From Rhodobacteraceae bacterium EL53 (GTDB lineage Bacteria > Pseudomonadota > Alphaproteobacteria > Rhodobacterales > Rhodobacteraceae): a stretch of DNA of 64,000 nt. The stretch lies in contig OMPR01000017.1 in the NCBI GenBank assembly GCA_900313015.1, positions 155,512-219,511 on the forward strand. The letters run 5' to 3'. This document shows positions 18,474 through 29,339 of this stretch, piece after piece. The position numbers were made by a program, and so were the translations under genes. The notes beneath the pieces are model-generated. The model searched no databases. It was not told the origin of the DNA and saw only the letters and a program-made list of their open reading frames with translations. Positions within the stretch are counted from its first letter, which is position 1. The number at the start of each line of letters is the position of its first letter.

Positions 18474-19169
18474 ATGTTAGCAGCGACCCTGACGCAGGCG
18501 GCAGAGATTGATTTCTCTATGTGGGGCCTTTTTGCCCGCGCCACCCTTACCGTGAAATTGGTGATGTTGATGCTGACGGGGGCTTCGTTTTGGTCCTGGG
18601 CGATCATTATCCAGAAATTGATCACCTATCGATCTGCCCGACGTGAGGCTGCGGTTTTTGATCAATCCTTTTGGTCGGGTGAACCTTTGGATCAGCTTTT
18701 TGAGCAGATCGGTGCTCAGCCAAAGGGGAGTTCGCAAAAGGTTTTTGCCGCTGGAATGACCGAATGGCGTCGCTCGCATCGAACCGATGGCGGACTGATC
18801 GCTGGGGCACAGGCCCGGATTGACCGGTCTATGGATGTGGCGATCAACAAAGAGGCTGAGGCGCTGCAAAAAGGGTTGCCGGTTCTGGCGACAGTTGGAT
18901 CAACCGCGCCATTTGTTGGTCTGTTCGGGACCGTTTGGGGCATTATGACCGCGTTCATTGAAATTGCAGAACAGCAAAATACGAACTTGGCCGTTGTTGC
19001 ACCGGGGATCGCCGAAGCCTTGATGGCCACGGGATTGGGTCTGTTGGCGGCTATCCCGGCCGTTATTTTCTACAATAAGCTTAGTGCAGACAGTGATCGG
19101 ATCGTTTCTGGATATGAATCCTTTGCAGACGAATTCGCCACTATCCTATCGCGTCAGTTGGACAGCTAA
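18474..19169 (+). CDS. tolQ: Tol-Pal system protein TolQ
   Basis: 231-residue inner-membrane proton-channel subunit of the MotA/TolQ/ExbB family. Three hydrophobic helices are visible (about 20-42, 135-160 and 170-195), including the channel-lining stretches LATVGSTAPFVGLFGTVWGIMTAF and GIAEALMATGLGLLAAIPAVIFYN. ATG 18474 is used because homology begins there and a GAGCAGG site precedes it; the TTG at 18420 would add an unlikely basic extension. TolQ, with TolR, uses the proton gradient to energise TolA. Confidence 0.94.
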   Translation: MLAATLTQAAEIDFSMWGLFARATLTVKLVMLMLTGASFWSWAIIIQKLITYRSARREAAVFDQSFWSGEPLDQLFEQIGAQPKGSSQKVFAAGMTEWRRSHRTDGGLIAGAQARIDRSMDVAINKEAEALQKGLPVLATVGSTAPFVGLFGTVWGIMTAFIEIAEQQNTNLAVVAPGIAEALMATGLGLLAAIPAVIFYNKLSADSDRIVSGYESFADEFATILSRQLDS

Positions 19170-19172
19170 GTC

Positions 19173-19646
19173 ATGGGGGCGGGCGTTCAACAATCTGCTG
19201 ACAGTGGCCGGCGCCGAGGTCGGCGGCGGCGGCGCGGGCAACCAATGTCCGAAATCAACGTGACACCGTTCGTCGATGTTATGTTGGTTTTGTTGATTAT
19301 CTTTATGGTGGCTGCCCCACTGTTGACTGTTGGGGTGCCGGTGGATTTGCCTAAAACGGCAGCTGGAGCGTTGTCGTCTGACAATGAGGAGCCGCTGACT
19401 GTGACGCTTACGGCAGAGGGCGGGGTGCAGATCCAAACCACAGAGGTTGCGCGCGACGCGCTGGTTCCCAAGCTGCGGGCGATTGCAACCGAACGGACCA
19501 GCGACAAGGTCTTTTTGCGTGCGGACGGATCGATTCCTTATGCACAGGTGATGCAGGTGATGGGCGCGCTGAATGCGGGCGGGTTTTCCAACGTGGGGCT
19601 GGTGACAGACACTGGCGGACCAACGCTGGATCAGAGCAAAGAGTGA
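19173..19646 (+). CDS. tolR: Tol-Pal system protein TolR
   Basis: 157-residue single-pass inner-membrane protein of the ExbD/TolR family. An arginine-rich cytosolic N-terminus (RRRGRRRRRGQPMSEINVTPF) leads to a transmembrane helix with the essential proton-carrying aspartate (TPFVDVMLVLLIIFMVAAP) and a periplasmic domain (ADGSIPYAQVMQVMGALNAGG). A start at the internal ATG of PMSEINV would remove the basic stretch, so 19173 is a reasonable but not certain start. Three bases after tolQ. Confidence 0.93.
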   Translation: MGAGVQQSADSGRRRGRRRRRGQPMSEINVTPFVDVMLVLLIIFMVAAPLLTVGVPVDLPKTAAGALSSDNEEPLTVTLTAEGGVQIQTTEVARDALVPKLRAIATERTSDKVFLRADGSIPYAQVMQVMGALNAGGFSNVGLVTDTGGPTLDQSKE

Positions 19647-19655
19647 GGCAGCGGT

Positions 19656-20753
19656 TTGCAAACCGGCACCAAGATCTCTGCAATTGCGCATGTAACGCTG
19701 GTTAGTTGGGCGTTTATCGGCGGCGTGTTTGATTCTGAACCTTTGCCTTTTGAGGTTCAGGAAGTCTCGGTTATTTCGGCTGAGGATTTTGCAGCGCTGA
19801 GCACGCCAATAGTGGCTCCTGAAGTGGTGGATCAACCGTCAGACTTACAAGCGCCAGAGGTGCCTGCCGAAGAAGCGGCTTTGCCAACCCCAAGTGAACC
19901 CGAGCCAGAACAGCAACGCCCCGATCCAGTAACACCACCTGAACCTGATCCAATTCCGGAACCCGTGATCGAAACACCAGTGCCGGAACCGGATGTACCG
20001 GTGTCGACACCATCGTTGGCTGTGCCTGAACCAGATGTGCAGATTTTGCCCATATCACCGGCGATCCGGCCTAAGCCGCGTCCGGTAGAGCGTGTGGCAC
20101 CGCAGCCTGTTGCTGCTCCCCCACCAGATGTGGCCCCAGACGAGGTTGAAAAACCAGCTGTCGTCGCGGGCGAGACGGGTGAGATAAAGCAAGAGGAACA
20201 AGAAGCGACGGCCCCGGAAGAGGCGACAGATCAAATTGTACCGGATGCGGAAGAAACCGCGAACGTTGCCCCAACACGGTCTGTCCGTCCGCAAGCCCGT
20301 CGTCCTGCGCGCCCAAAACCTGAGGAACCGACACAGCAGGCCTCAACGCCGTCGTCTGGTGCGGCACAACAGGATGCGGTTAACAGCGCCCTTGCCGAGG
20401 CGTTGGCGGGTGAACCAGAACCATCTGGCCCGCCGTTGACCAGCGGGGAAAAGGATGACCTGCGAATCGCGGTTTCGAGTTGCTGGAATGTGGGATCCCT
20501 TTCCACCGAGGCTTTGGGAACTACTGTTGTCGTTGGCGTGTCCATGTCGCGTGAAGGCAAACCCGATATCGGCTCGATTCAGTTGCTGGACAGTTCCGGC
20601 GGTTCTACGGCGGCGGCGAACCAGGCTTTTGGCGCAGCGCGGCGGGCGATTATTCGCTGTGGGGCAAAAGGATTTAATTTGCCGGCCGAAAAATACGGCC
20701 AGTGGCGTAACATCGAAATGACATTCAATCCCGAGAGGATGCGGATAAAATGA
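19656..20753 (+). CDS. tolA: Tol-Pal system protein TolA
   Basis: 365-residue inner-membrane-anchored periplasmic protein. A short N-terminus with one hydrophobic helix ([19 protein letters not shown], about 7-25) is followed by a long proline/glutamate-rich spacer (about 60-230, many [13 protein letters not shown]-type repeats) and a compact C-terminal domain (about 260-365: [20 protein letters not shown]...[16 protein letters not shown]) of the TonB/TolA type. The spacer is proline-rich rather than the alanine/lysine-rich helix of E. coli, common in alphaproteobacteria. The start codon is TTG at 19656 with GAGGCAGCGG upstream. The tolB start overlaps the tolA stop. Confidence 0.88.
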   Translation: MQTGTKISAIAHVTLVSWAFIGGVFDSEPLPFEVQEVSVISAEDFAALSTPIVAPEVVDQPSDLQAPEVPAEEAALPTPSEPEPEQQRPDPVTPPEPDPIPEPVIETPVPEPDVPVSTPSLAVPEPDVQILPISPAIRPKPRPVERVAPQPVAAPPPDVAPDEVEKPAVVAGETGEIKQEEQEATAPEEATDQIVPDAEETANVAPTRSVRPQARRPARPKPEEPTQQASTPSSGAAQQDAVNSALAEALAGEPEPSGPPLTSGEKDDLRIAVSSCWNVGSLSTEALGTTVVVGVSMSREGKPDIGSIQLLDSSGGSTAAANQAFGAARRAIIRCGAKGFNLPAEKYGQWRNIEMTFNPERMRIK

Positions 20754-22069
20754 TGAGACTAGTGCTTGGCCTTGTTGTGGGCGTGATGATGATTGGACAG
20801 GTTGCACAGGCTCAGAATCAGCCACTGCGACTTGAGATTACCGAAGGTGTGATCGAACCGTTGCCTTTTGCAGTTCCGAATTTCGTGCCAGCCAATGCTG
20901 CGGCGGCGGAGTTGTCGTCAGACCTAGCGCGCGTAGTCGCGGCTGATCTGATTGGCACCGGTCTTTTCCGTGAAATCCCATCCAGCGCATATATTAGCCA
21001 GATCACCGACTTTGGGGCCCCGGTTCAGTTTGCGGATTGGAAGGCGATCAACGCACAGGCCTTGGTTACCGGATCAATCAGTGTTTCTGGCAATCGCGTC
21101 ACGGTTGGTTTTCGGGTCTGGGATGTCTTTTCAGACAAGGAAATGAAGCCTGGGTTGCAGTTTTCTGGCACGAAAGAAGGTTGGCGTCGCATGGCGCACA
21201 AGGTTGCAGATGCAGTGTATAGTCGGATCACGGGCGAAGGTGGGTATTTTGACAGTCGCGTTGTGTTTGTCTCGGAATCTGGTCCCAAAAACCAAAGACG
21301 CAAACGTCTGGCGATCATGGATTATGACGGGGCCAATGTTCAGTACCTGACCGACAGTTCGGCAATCGTTCTTGCGCCGCGGTTCTCGCCAACTGGTGAT
21401 CGCGTGCTTTACACCAGTTACGAGAGCGGGTTCCCGCGCATTTATGTGTTGGACGTAGGTAAGGTTCAGCGTCGGGTTTTGGAAAGCCAAGAAGGCACGA
21501 TGAGCTTCGCGCCCCGATTTTCACCTGATGGGCAGAAAGTGGTCTATTCGCTATCTCAGGGGGGGAATACCGATCTCTACCTGATGACAATCAGCAATGG
21601 GCAGAGCAAGCGTTTGACGTCAACGCCTTCGATTGAAACCGCGCCCAGCTTTTCGCCTGATGGCAGCCAGATTGTATTTGAAAGTGACCGATCAGGCAGT
21701 CCGCAAATTTACGTGATGGCAACCAGTGGCGGCGAAGCAAAACGCATCAGCTTTGGGAATGGGCGTTATGGGACGCCCGTTTGGTCCCCACGTGGGGACA
21801 TGATTGCCTTCACCAAGCAAAACAAGGGCCGCTTTCATATTGGTGTGATGCGGGCGAATGGCAGCGAAGAACGGCTTTTGACCGCCTCTTTTCTGGACGA
21901 AGGTCCAACGTGGTCGCCAAATGGGCGTGTGATCATGTTCATGCGGGAAACGCAGGGCGCGTCTGGGCGGTCTTCGCTCTATTCAGTCGATATTTCTGGG
22001 CGCAATTTGCGTCCGGTGCAAACACCGGACGGAGGCAGCGACCCAGCATGGTCACCGTTGCAAAAGTGA
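20750..22069 (+). CDS. tolB: Tol-Pal system beta-propeller protein TolB
   Basis: 439-residue periplasmic protein with a signal peptide ([22 protein letters not shown]), an N-terminal alpha/beta domain (about 25-165) and a six-bladed beta-propeller of WD40-like/PD40 repeats, each with an FSPDG-type core ([65 protein letters not shown]). TolB binds Pal and TolA in the periplasm. ATG 20750 overlaps the tolA stop (ATGATGA); ATG 20753 is equally possible. Confidence 0.96.
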   Translation: MMRLVLGLVVGVMMIGQVAQAQNQPLRLEITEGVIEPLPFAVPNFVPANAAAAELSSDLARVVAADLIGTGLFREIPSSAYISQITDFGAPVQFADWKAINAQALVTGSISVSGNRVTVGFRVWDVFSDKEMKPGLQFSGTKEGWRRMAHKVADAVYSRITGEGGYFDSRVVFVSESGPKNQRRKRLAIMDYDGANVQYLTDSSAIVLAPRFSPTGDRVLYTSYESGFPRIYVLDVGKVQRRVLESQEGTMSFAPRFSPDGQKVVYSLSQGGNTDLYLMTISNGQSKRLTSTPSIETAPSFSPDGSQIVFESDRSGSPQIYVMATSGGEAKRISFGNGRYGTPVWSPRGDMIAFTKQNKGRFHIGVMRANGSEERLLTASFLDEGPTWSPNGRVIMFMRETQGASGRSSLYSVDISGRNLRPVQTPDGGSDPAWSPLQK

Positions 22070-22162
22070 CTTTGCAATATCATACCCTAGCGCACGTTCA
22101 CATGCGCAGGGGGCTGTGATAAAACGAGACAAGACCAATAATCAAAGCGCGAGGCATTCGAA

Positions 22163-22669
22163 ATGAATTTAGTGAGCAAGCTCATAGCGGGTTGCGCCTT
22201 GATGGCGTTGGCTGCTTGCAACAATCCAACAGACGGCACGGATGGTGGCCCGATTGATCCTAACGCTGGAACGACATCTCCGGGGTTGATTGGGGATCAA
22301 ACGTCACCGTCTTATTTTCAGCAGGCGATTGGGGATCGGGTTCTCTTCACTGTCGATCAGTCCACAATCAACAGTGAAGCACAGTCAATTTTGCAAGCGC
22401 AGGCCAATTGGTTGCTTGCCAACACGGATTACAACGCGACCATCGAAGGTCACGCCGACGAACAAGGCACGCGGGAATACAATTTGGCATTGGGTGCGCG
22501 GCGGGCGAATGCAGCACGCGAGTTTTTGATTTCCAAGGGTATTGCCGGGAACCGCCTCAAAACCGTGAGCTATGGCAAAGAACGCCCGATTGAAATTTGC
22601 AGCGAAGAAAGCTGTTATGCGAAAAACCGGCGCGCGGTCACTGTGCTGCTGGGCGGCTTGGCGGGGTAA
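22163..22669 (+). CDS. pal: Peptidoglycan-associated lipoprotein Pal
   Basis: 168-residue outer-membrane lipoprotein. The signal peptide ends in a lipobox (LMALAAC, acylated C19), then a short glycine/threonine linker and an OmpA-type peptidoglycan-binding domain (about 60-165) with the diaminopimelate-binding motif region (IEGHADEQGTREYNLALGARRA and VSYGKERP). It anchors the outer membrane to peptidoglycan and releases to TolB. A 93-bp gap separates it from tolB. Confidence 0.95.
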   Translation: MNLVSKLIAGCALMALAACNNPTDGTDGGPIDPNAGTTSPGLIGDQTSPSYFQQAIGDRVLFTVDQSTINSEAQSILQAQANWLLANTDYNATIEGHADEQGTREYNLALGARRANAAREFLISKGIAGNRLKTVSYGKERPIEICSEESCYAKNRRAVTVLLGGLAG

Positions 22670-22673
22670 GGCA

Positions 22674-23504
22674 ATGCACATGATGGCACGGGTAATGGCT
22701 GCGACAACGGCGGTCGTGGTTCTGATGGCTGGGAGCGTTTCCGCCCAATCCCAGCAAACGCTTGGCGATATCCGACAAGAACTGACCGTGCTGCATGTTG
22801 AAATTCAGCGTCTCAAGCGGGAACTTTCGACAACCGGCGCCCCGTCGCAAAATTTGTCGGGAAGCTCGGTGCTGGACCGTGTTGCGACGATTGAGGCTGA
22901 ACTGCAGCGTTTGACACGGCAAACCGAACAGCTCGACTATCGGGTTAATCGTATCGTCAAAGATGGGACCAATCGGATTGGTGATTTGGAATTCCGTCTT
23001 GTCGAGCTTGAGGGCGGGGATGTGAGCCAGTTGGGAGAAACGTCAACTCTTGGGGGTGATAGTGCCGCTGCAAACCCGGAACCGGTTACTCCAGCTCAAC
23101 CCGAAGCGGAAAGCGAACTGGCCGTCGGCGAAAAGGCGGAGTTTGAAGTCGCCACACGCGCCCTGAGTGACAAAGAGTTTGACCAAGCGGCGAAGTTGTT
23201 TGGCCAGTTTAACGCCAGCTATCCCGGCAGCCCACTGGCTTCGGCAGCGCATTTGAATCGCGGTAAGGCGTTGGATGGGTTGGGTGATACCCGTGAAGCC
23301 GCCCGCGCATACCTTGCCAGTTTTACGGGAAATTCCACTGGACCGGTTGCGCCACAGGCTCTGTTTGAACTTGGTGCCGCATTGGGGCGTTTGGGTCAAT
23401 TCAGTCAGGCCTGTGTCACGCTGAGCGAGGTTTCGGTTCGCTTTCCCGTGTCTGATGCCGTGAAAGACGCCCAAGCGGAAATGACCAAGCTCGGCTGTTC
23501 CTAA
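22674..23504 (+). CDS. cpoB: Tol-Pal system coordinator CpoB (YbgF)
   Basis: 276-residue periplasmic protein with signal peptide (cleaved near SVSAQS), an N-terminal coiled coil (about 30-100, LGDIRQELTVLHVEIQRLKREL and TIEAELQRLTRQTEQLDYRVN) that drives trimerisation in the family, a variable linker, and three C-terminal TPR units (about 155-270: EFEVATRALSDKEFDQAAKLF..., SPLASAAHLNRGKAL..., APQALFELGAALGRLGQFSQA). CpoB links Tol-Pal to septal peptidoglycan synthesis. ATG 22674 follows GGGGTAAGG at the end of pal; the open frame before it lies inside pal. Confidence 0.9.
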   Translation: MHMMARVMAATTAVVVLMAGSVSAQSQQTLGDIRQELTVLHVEIQRLKRELSTTGAPSQNLSGSSVLDRVATIEAELQRLTRQTEQLDYRVNRIVKDGTNRIGDLEFRLVELEGGDVSQLGETSTLGGDSAAANPEPVTPAQPEAESELAVGEKAEFEVATRALSDKEFDQAAKLFGQFNASYPGSPLASAAHLNRGKALDGLGDTREAARAYLASFTGNSTGPVAPQALFELGAALGRLGQFSQACVTLSEVSVRFPVSDAVKDAQAEMTKLGCS

Positions 23505-23508
23505 TCTC

Positions 23509-24753
23509 GTGACAAATCACCTTGTCTCGCACGTCCGGTCACAATTTGAACCTGACCCTCCAACGCGAATTGGCGTCGCAGTTTCTGGGGGAGGGGATTC
23601 AGTAGCCCTGCTGCATCTGCTATGTCACGCTTTTGAGCGCGATGAGGTTCCGATCAATGCTGTAACGGTGGATCACGGGCTGCGACCAGAAGCCGTGCAA
23701 GAAGCCCAAGAGGTTGCGAGGCTTGCGTCCCGGTTGGGGGTGTCACACGATATATTGCGATGGGAGCACTGGGATGGGCAGGGCAACCTGCAAGATCAGG
23801 CCCGGCGCGCGCGCTATGATTTGATGCAGCAGTGGGCCATGGACAAGGGTCTCAAGACCCTTGCCCTTGGACACACTGCGGACGACCAAGCAGAAACTGT
23901 GTTAATGCGTCTGGCCCGTGGCGCGGGTGTCAGCGGTCTTAGTGCGATGTCTACCACGCGCTCTTTGGGGGATGTGGTGCTGGTCCGCCCCATGCTTGCG
24001 ATTTCACGTGCGGATTTGCGGCATTACCTTGACACACTGAAGGAGAGCTGGACCGAGGACCCATCGAATCAAGACCTGCGGTTTGATCGTATCAAGGCGC
24101 GCCAAGCGCTGGAGGTTTTGGAACCTCTAGGGGTGACGCAGGCCTCGTTGTCGATGGTTGCGCGTAATATGGAGCAGGCTCGGGAGGCCCTGAATTGGCA
24201 TGTCCACGATATAGCCAAACGGGTTGTGCAGTTTGACGGAGGCGACATCGTAATTCCTCGCGCCGATTTTCTTGCACTGCCTTATGAAACGCGGCGTCGA
24301 TTGTTGGTCGGGGCGGTGAATTGGATCACTGCTTCAGAGTATGGCCCGCGTCGGGCTGCCGTTGAATATGTGCTGACTGCGCTGGACCAAGGGTCCACGG
24401 GGTCGCTCGGCGGCTGTCATGTTCTGAAGCAAGGCGACAATCTTAGGATTTGCCGGGAGTACAATGCAGTGCGGGATCTCAAGACCAAATTGCCAGAGAT
24501 TTGGGATCACCGGTGGCAGATAATAGGCCCGACGCGTGTCGAAGGCGAAGTGCGCGCCCTGGGCGAGGCCGGATTGCAGGAATGTGATGACTGGCGCGCC
24601 ACTGGTCGTCCAAGAGCGGCGTTGCTGGCAACGCCTGCTGTTTGGGCAGGAGCTCGCCTCATTGCTGCGCCTTTGGCCAGAGAAGAGGAAAAATGGCAGG
24701 CAAAATTGGAAATTGGGCAAGAAGGTTTCCTCGGATCGCTTTTATCGCATTGA
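23509..24753 (+). CDS. tilS: tRNA(Ile)-lysidine synthetase
   Basis: 414-residue N-type ATP pyrophosphatase that converts C34 of the tRNA-Ile CAU anticodon to lysidine so that it reads AUA. The P-loop motif SGGGDS occupies residues 26-31, followed by VDHGLRPEA and a LGHTADDQAETVLMRLARGAGVSGLSAM segment with the catalytic region. A C-terminal domain is present but divergent. GTG at 23509 is used, four bases after cpoB. TilS-ftsH adjacency is widespread in proteobacteria. Confidence 0.94.
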   Translation: MTNHLVSHVRSQFEPDPPTRIGVAVSGGGDSVALLHLLCHAFERDEVPINAVTVDHGLRPEAVQEAQEVARLASRLGVSHDILRWEHWDGQGNLQDQARRARYDLMQQWAMDKGLKTLALGHTADDQAETVLMRLARGAGVSGLSAMSTTRSLGDVVLVRPMLAISRADLRHYLDTLKESWTEDPSNQDLRFDRIKARQALEVLEPLGVTQASLSMVARNMEQAREALNWHVHDIAKRVVQFDGGDIVIPRADFLALPYETRRRLLVGAVNWITASEYGPRRAAVEYVLTALDQGSTGSLGGCHVLKQGDNLRICREYNAVRDLKTKLPEIWDHRWQIIGPTRVEGEVRALGEAGLQECDDWRATGRPRAALLATPAVWAGARLIAAPLAREEEKWQAKLEIGQEGFLGSLLSH

Positions 24754-24828
24754 ACCTGCCTCAAAGCTCTCTATTTTAGTTGTCTAGTCGGCCATTTCCC
24801 AAAAGGCCGAAAGATTAGGAGAGTTTCC

Positions 24829-26742
24829 TTGGGCAACGCACGCAATATCGCCTTCTGGGTCGTACTGTTTTTGCTGATTCTTGCTCTGTTCAACTTGTTC
24901 AGTGGCTCCGGTGGAGCCCTGCAGAGCCAAGAGCGGACATATTCCGATTTTGTCAGCTCGGTTGAAGCAGGCGATGTCAGCCAAGTCACATTGGATGGCG
25001 AGCAGATTCGGTTCCAGGCCAACGGTCAGGATTATGTGACCATTAAACCCGGCGATGCCGAAGTGACCGCCTTGTTGATCGACAAGAATATCCCGGTCCG
25101 CGCTGAAAAGCAGCAGCAGTCAGGTTTTCAGTCCTTCTTGATCACATTGCTGCCGTTTGTGCTGCTGATTGGTGTCTGGGTTTATTTCATGAACCGGATG
25201 CAGGGTGGTGGCAAAGGCGGAGCGATGGGCTTTGGCAAATCCAAAGCCAAGATGCTGACGGAAAAGCATGGCCGCGTGACCTTTGATGATGTCGCGGGCA
25301 TCGACGAAGCCAAAGAAGAGTTGGAAGAGATCGTAGAGTTCCTGCGCAACCCTCAGAAGTATAGCCGCCTTGGCGGTAAAATTCCGAAGGGTGCTTTGCT
25401 GGTGGGCCCTCCAGGTACCGGTAAGACACTTCTGGCACGGGCGATTGCCGGTGAAGCAGGTGTGCCGTTCTTTACCATTTCCGGTTCTGATTTCGTTGAA
25501 ATGTTTGTCGGTGTTGGTGCATCGCGTGTTCGTGACATGTTCGAACAGGCGAAAAAGAATGCTCCTTGTATTGTCTTTATCGATGAAATCGACGCCGTCG
25601 GTCGCCATCGTGGCGCCGGTTACGGCGGGGGTAACGATGAACGCGAGCAGACCCTGAACCAGCTTTTGGTTGAAATGGACGGCTTTGAGGCGAACGAAGG
25701 CGTGATTATTCTGGCCGCAACCAACCGGAAAGACGTGTTGGATCCGGCGCTGCTGCGTCCGGGCCGGTTTGACCGTCAGGTGACCGTTGGCAACCCAGAC
25801 ATCAAAGGGCGTGAAAAGATCTTGGGCGTCCATGCGCGCAAGACACCATTGGGTCCTGATGTTGATCTGCGGATCATCGCACGTGGTACACCGGGGTTCT
25901 CTGGGGCGGATCTGGCAAACCTAGTTAATGAGGCCGCACTGATGGCGGCGCGCGTTGGCCGTCGGTTCGTCACGATGGAAGATTTCGAAAACGCCAAAGA
26001 CAAGGTCATGATGGGGGCGGAACGACGCTCTATGGTTCTGACACAGGATCAGAAAGAGAAGACCGCATATCATGAAGCGGGCCATGCGGTGGTTGGTATG
26101 GAACTGCCCGAGTGTGACCCCGTCTATAAGGCAACAATCATTCCGCGCGGTGGTGCATTGGGCATGGTTGTGTCGCTGCCTGAAATCGATCGCTTGAACT
26201 GGCACCGGTCTGAATGTGAGCAAAAGCTGGCCATGACCATGGCGGGTAAAGCGGCTGAGATCATAAAATACGGTGCGGATCACGTATCCAACGGCCCAGC
26301 TGGTGATATTCAGCAGGCCAGCGGATTGGCGCGTGCAATGGTGCTGCGCTGGGGTATGTCAGACAAAGTCGGTAACATCGACTATGCCGAAGCTCATGAG
26401 GGTTACAGCGGCAGTACAGGCGGGTTCTCTGTTTCGGCCAACACCAAAGAGTTGATCGAAGAAGAGGTGAAGCGGTTTGTCCAGAATGGCTATGATAAGG
26501 CCTTTCAAATCCTGACCGACAAACATGAAGAGTGGGAACGTCTGGCGCAAGGTTTGCTGGAGTACGAAACTCTGACTGGTGAAGAAATCAGTCGTGTGAT
26601 GAAGGGAGAGGCCCCGAATGCAGGCGACGACGATGATGAGAATTCGGATGAAGGGAACGCACCAAGCGTAACGGCCATTCCGAAAACCAAACCCAAATCC
26701 CCGCCGACGGATGGGGAAATGGCGCCAGAACCCAACACTTGA
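24829..26742 (+). CDS. ftsH: ATP-dependent zinc metalloprotease FtsH
   Basis: 637-residue membrane-anchored AAA+ protease that degrades unstable membrane and cytosolic proteins. Two transmembrane helices (about 7-24 and 101-121) flank a small periplasmic domain; the AAA module has Walker A GPPGTGKT (193-200), Walker B IDEID (about 251-255) and the SRH region ([15 protein letters not shown]); the protease domain has HEAGH (415-419). The C-terminal tail is acidic. The start is TTG 24829 with AGGAGAG just upstream, matching the family N-terminus (GNARNIAFW). A terminator follows the stop. Confidence 0.97.
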   Translation: MGNARNIAFWVVLFLLILALFNLFSGSGGALQSQERTYSDFVSSVEAGDVSQVTLDGEQIRFQANGQDYVTIKPGDAEVTALLIDKNIPVRAEKQQQSGFQSFLITLLPFVLLIGVWVYFMNRMQGGGKGGAMGFGKSKAKMLTEKHGRVTFDDVAGIDEAKEELEEIVEFLRNPQKYSRLGGKIPKGALLVGPPGTGKTLLARAIAGEAGVPFFTISGSDFVEMFVGVGASRVRDMFEQAKKNAPCIVFIDEIDAVGRHRGAGYGGGNDEREQTLNQLLVEMDGFEANEGVIILAATNRKDVLDPALLRPGRFDRQVTVGNPDIKGREKILGVHARKTPLGPDVDLRIIARGTPGFSGADLANLVNEAALMAARVGRRFVTMEDFENAKDKVMMGAERRSMVLTQDQKEKTAYHEAGHAVVGMELPECDPVYKATIIPRGGALGMVVSLPEIDRLNWHRSECEQKLAMTMAGKAAEIIKYGADHVSNGPAGDIQQASGLARAMVLRWGMSDKVGNIDYAEAHEGYSGSTGGFSVSANTKELIEEEVKRFVQNGYDKAFQILTDKHEEWERLAQGLLEYETLTGEEISRVMKGEAPNAGDDDDENSDEGNAPSVTAIPKTKPKSPPTDGEMAPEPNT

Positions 26743-26756
26743 AATTAAAATGTGAA

Positions 26757-26788
26757 ACCCGGGGATTTGAAATCTCCGGGTTTTTTTC
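26757..26788 (+). terminator. Rho-independent terminator after ftsH
   Basis: An 11-bp stem (ACCCGGGGATT with AATCTCCGGGT, one G-T pair) is followed by TTTTTTTC. Confidence 0.88.
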
Positions 26789-26888
26789 TATCTGAGAACT
26801 CTGTTTCATTGTAAAAGCCAGATGAGCTCGCCATTGGAATGCGATGCTCATTCTTGGGTTATGGAAAACCAAAACGGGGGGTGTGGGG

Positions 26889-27464
26889 ATGCCGGTTCTC
26901 AAAGAGACAGATTTCGCGGGCGAGGTTGTCTGGCTTGGGCATGCCCCGGCTGGGGGTTCTATGCAGTCTCAGCCAGTTGATCGATTGAGCCTTGGTTTTT
27001 CTGGGGTGGGCGGAGAACGGCACGAAGGAACGCAGCGGGCTTCGTGTGTGCGAGTGCGCAATCTGTATCCCGAAGGCACTGAAATCCGAAATGTTCGCCA
27101 GCTTAGTATTCTTTGCGACGAAGAACTGCAGGGAACTGCAACTGAGATGGGGTTGCAACGTTTGGATCCCGGGCTTGTCGGGGCGTCGATTGTTTTGCGT
27201 GGCATTCCGGATTTTACGCATATTCCGCCGGGGTCTCGTTTGCAGGGGCCGTCAGGATTGACCGTCACAATCGACATGGAAAACCGGCCATGCGTGATGC
27301 CCGGACGCGAGATCGAAGGGGAAAATCCGGGCTTTGGCGCGTCCTATAAACCAGCGGCCAAGAATCGAAGAGGGGTCACCGCCTGGATCGAATGTCCCGG
27401 AGGACTTGCTGTTGGAGAGCGGATGAGATTGTTTGTTCCTGATCAGCGCGCTTGGAGCCCGTAA
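26889..27464 (+). CDS. MOSC domain-containing protein
   Basis: About 191 residues. The MOSC (molybdenum cofactor sulfurase C-terminal) core is recognisable, with the GVGGERHEGTQRASCVRVRNLYP stretch, a RNVRQLSILCDEEL segment and the conserved cysteine in MENRPCVMPGREI. MOSC domains bind molybdenum cofactor or carry sulfur; the particular partner is not known here. ATG 26889 (MPVLKETDF) is favoured over ATG 26844. No molybdoenzyme gene is adjacent, so its role is not helped by context. Confidence 0.82.
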   Translation: MPVLKETDFAGEVVWLGHAPAGGSMQSQPVDRLSLGFSGVGGERHEGTQRASCVRVRNLYPEGTEIRNVRQLSILCDEELQGTATEMGLQRLDPGLVGASIVLRGIPDFTHIPPGSRLQGPSGLTVTIDMENRPCVMPGREIEGENPGFGASYKPAAKNRRGVTAWIECPGGLAVGERMRLFVPDQRAWSP

Positions 27465-27608
27465 GGTAAACTTTGAATCGGTGTACGCCGTTTCATGGCT
27501 TGAAAATGTCGGAATTCAAACGCTGTTGGCCTGTATGCAACGGTATGGATCGAACAGCGCAGGCGTTGACTCGCCTGCAGGCTGGGACATTTATCAGGGA
27601 TCGCACCC

Positions 27609-29285
27609 ATGAGCTATAAATCCGATATCGAAATCGCCCGTGAGGCGAACAAGAAACCAATTCAGGAAATCGGCGCCAAAATCGGCATCGAGTCTGCTGA
27701 TTTGCTGCCCTATGGCCACGACAAGGCCAAGGTGAGCCAAGAGTTCATCAATTCGGTTCAGGGCCGCGAAGACGGCAAACTGATTCTGGTGACAGCCATC
27801 AACCCGACACCCGCGGGCGAAGGCAAAACCACTACGACCGTTGGTCTGGGCGATGGCCTGAACCGTATCGGCAAAAACGCGATGATCTGTATTCGCGAAG
27901 CGTCGCTTGGCCCGAACTTCGGTATGAAGGGTGGCGCGGCCGGGGGCGGTTACGCTCAGGTTGTTCCAATGGAAGAGATGAACCTGCACTTTACAGGTGA
28001 CTTCCACGCGATCACATCCGCGCATTCGCTGCTGTCTGCGATGATCGACAACCACATCTATTGGGGCAATGCCTGTGAAATCGATGTGCGTCGCGTGGCA
28101 TGGCGTCGTGTAGTCGACATGAACGACCGCGCTCTGCGTCAGATCACAGCGTCTTTGGGCGGCGTTTCCAACGGTTTCCCACGTGAAACCGGCTTTGATA
28201 TCACCGTGGCTTCCGAAGTTATGGCGATCCTATGCCTGTCCAACGATCTGAAAGATCTGGAAAAGCGTCTGGGCGACATCATCGTGGCTTATCGCCGCGA
28301 CAAGACCCCAGTTTACTGCCGCGACATCAAAGCCGAAGGCGCGATGACTGTTCTGCTGAAGGACGCGATGCAGCCAAACCTGGTGCAGACTCTGGAAAAC
28401 AACCCAGCGTTTGTCCACGGTGGCCCATTTGCGAACATCGCACACGGTTGTAACTCGGTTATCGCAACCAAAACCGCGCTGAAGGTGGCTGACTATGTCG
28501 TGACCGAAGCAGGCTTCGGCGCCGATCTGGGTGCTGAAAAGTTCATGAACATCAAATGCCGTAAAGCAGGCATCGCACCGTCCGCGGTTGTGTTGGTTGC
28601 GACTGTGCGTGCGATGAAGATGAACGGCGGCGTTGCCAAGGCTGATCTGGGTGCGGAAAACGTTGATGCTGTGAACAACGGATGTGCCAATTTGGGTCGT
28701 CACATCGAGAACATCAAATCGTTTGGTGTGCCGGTTGTTGTGGCCATCAACCACTTTGTCACCGACACCGACGCTGAAGTGCAGGCGGTTAAGGACTATG
28801 CAGAGACACATGGTGTCGAAGCGGTTCTGTCGCGTCACTGGGAACTGGGTTCGGAAGGTTCTGCGCCTTTGGCCGAGAAAGTTGTCGAAATCGTTGAAAA
28901 CGGTTCCGCAAACTTCGCGCCGATCTATCCTGATGACATGCCGTTGTTCGAAAAGATCGAAACCATTGCTAAGCGTATCTATCGTGCCGACGAAGTTCTC
29001 GCCGACAACAAGATCCGCAATCAGTTGAAGGAATGGGAAGCCGCCGGTTACGGTAACCTTCCTGTCTGCATGGCGAAAACGCAGTATTCGTTCTCGACTG
29101 ATCCGACCCTGCGCGGCGCGCCGGTTGGTCATTCGGTTCCAGTACGCGAAGTCCGCTTGTCCGCTGGTGCTGGTTTCATCGTAGCAGTCTGCGGCGAAAT
29201 CATGACCATGCCGGGTCTGCCGCGCAAACCAGCTGCCGAAACCATCGGCCTGAATGACGCAGGCGAAATCGAAGGCTTGTTCTAA
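27609..29285 (+). CDS. fhs: Formate-tetrahydrofolate ligase
   Basis: 558-residue cytosolic enzyme that makes 10-formyl-THF from formate, THF and ATP. The P-loop [20 protein letters not shown] (about 65-84), the [40 protein letters not shown] signature, and the C-terminal [15 protein letters not shown] segment are all present, and the length is typical. A CAGGGA ribosome site precedes ATG 27609. In Roseobacter bacteria Fhs with FolD oxidises methyl-derived one-carbon units or supplies purine and formyl-Met synthesis. The following aroQ-type and two folD genes form a compact rightward block with it. Confidence 0.97.
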   Translation: MSYKSDIEIAREANKKPIQEIGAKIGIESADLLPYGHDKAKVSQEFINSVQGREDGKLILVTAINPTPAGEGKTTTTVGLGDGLNRIGKNAMICIREASLGPNFGMKGGAAGGGYAQVVPMEEMNLHFTGDFHAITSAHSLLSAMIDNHIYWGNACEIDVRRVAWRRVVDMNDRALRQITASLGGVSNGFPRETGFDITVASEVMAILCLSNDLKDLEKRLGDIIVAYRRDKTPVYCRDIKAEGAMTVLLKDAMQPNLVQTLENNPAFVHGGPFANIAHGCNSVIATKTALKVADYVVTEAGFGADLGAEKFMNIKCRKAGIAPSAVVLVATVRAMKMNGGVAKADLGAENVDAVNNGCANLGRHIENIKSFGVPVVVAINHFVTDTDAEVQAVKDYAETHGVEAVLSRHWELGSEGSAPLAEKVVEIVENGSANFAPIYPDDMPLFEKIETIAKRIYRADEVLADNKIRNQLKEWEAAGYGNLPVCMAKTQYSFSTDPTLRGAPVGHSVPVREVRLSAGAGFIVAVCGEIMTMPGLPRKPAAETIGLNDAGEIEGLF

Positions 29286-29339
29286 GCGACAAAATGAGAT
29301 TTCTGCGGCCCGGAACACCCGGGCCGCAGGAGATTTAGA

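Noticed and set aside
19800-20350. Repetitive proline/glutamate-rich DNA
   Set aside because: It is the periplasmic spacer of TolA, not a mobile or CRISPR repeat.
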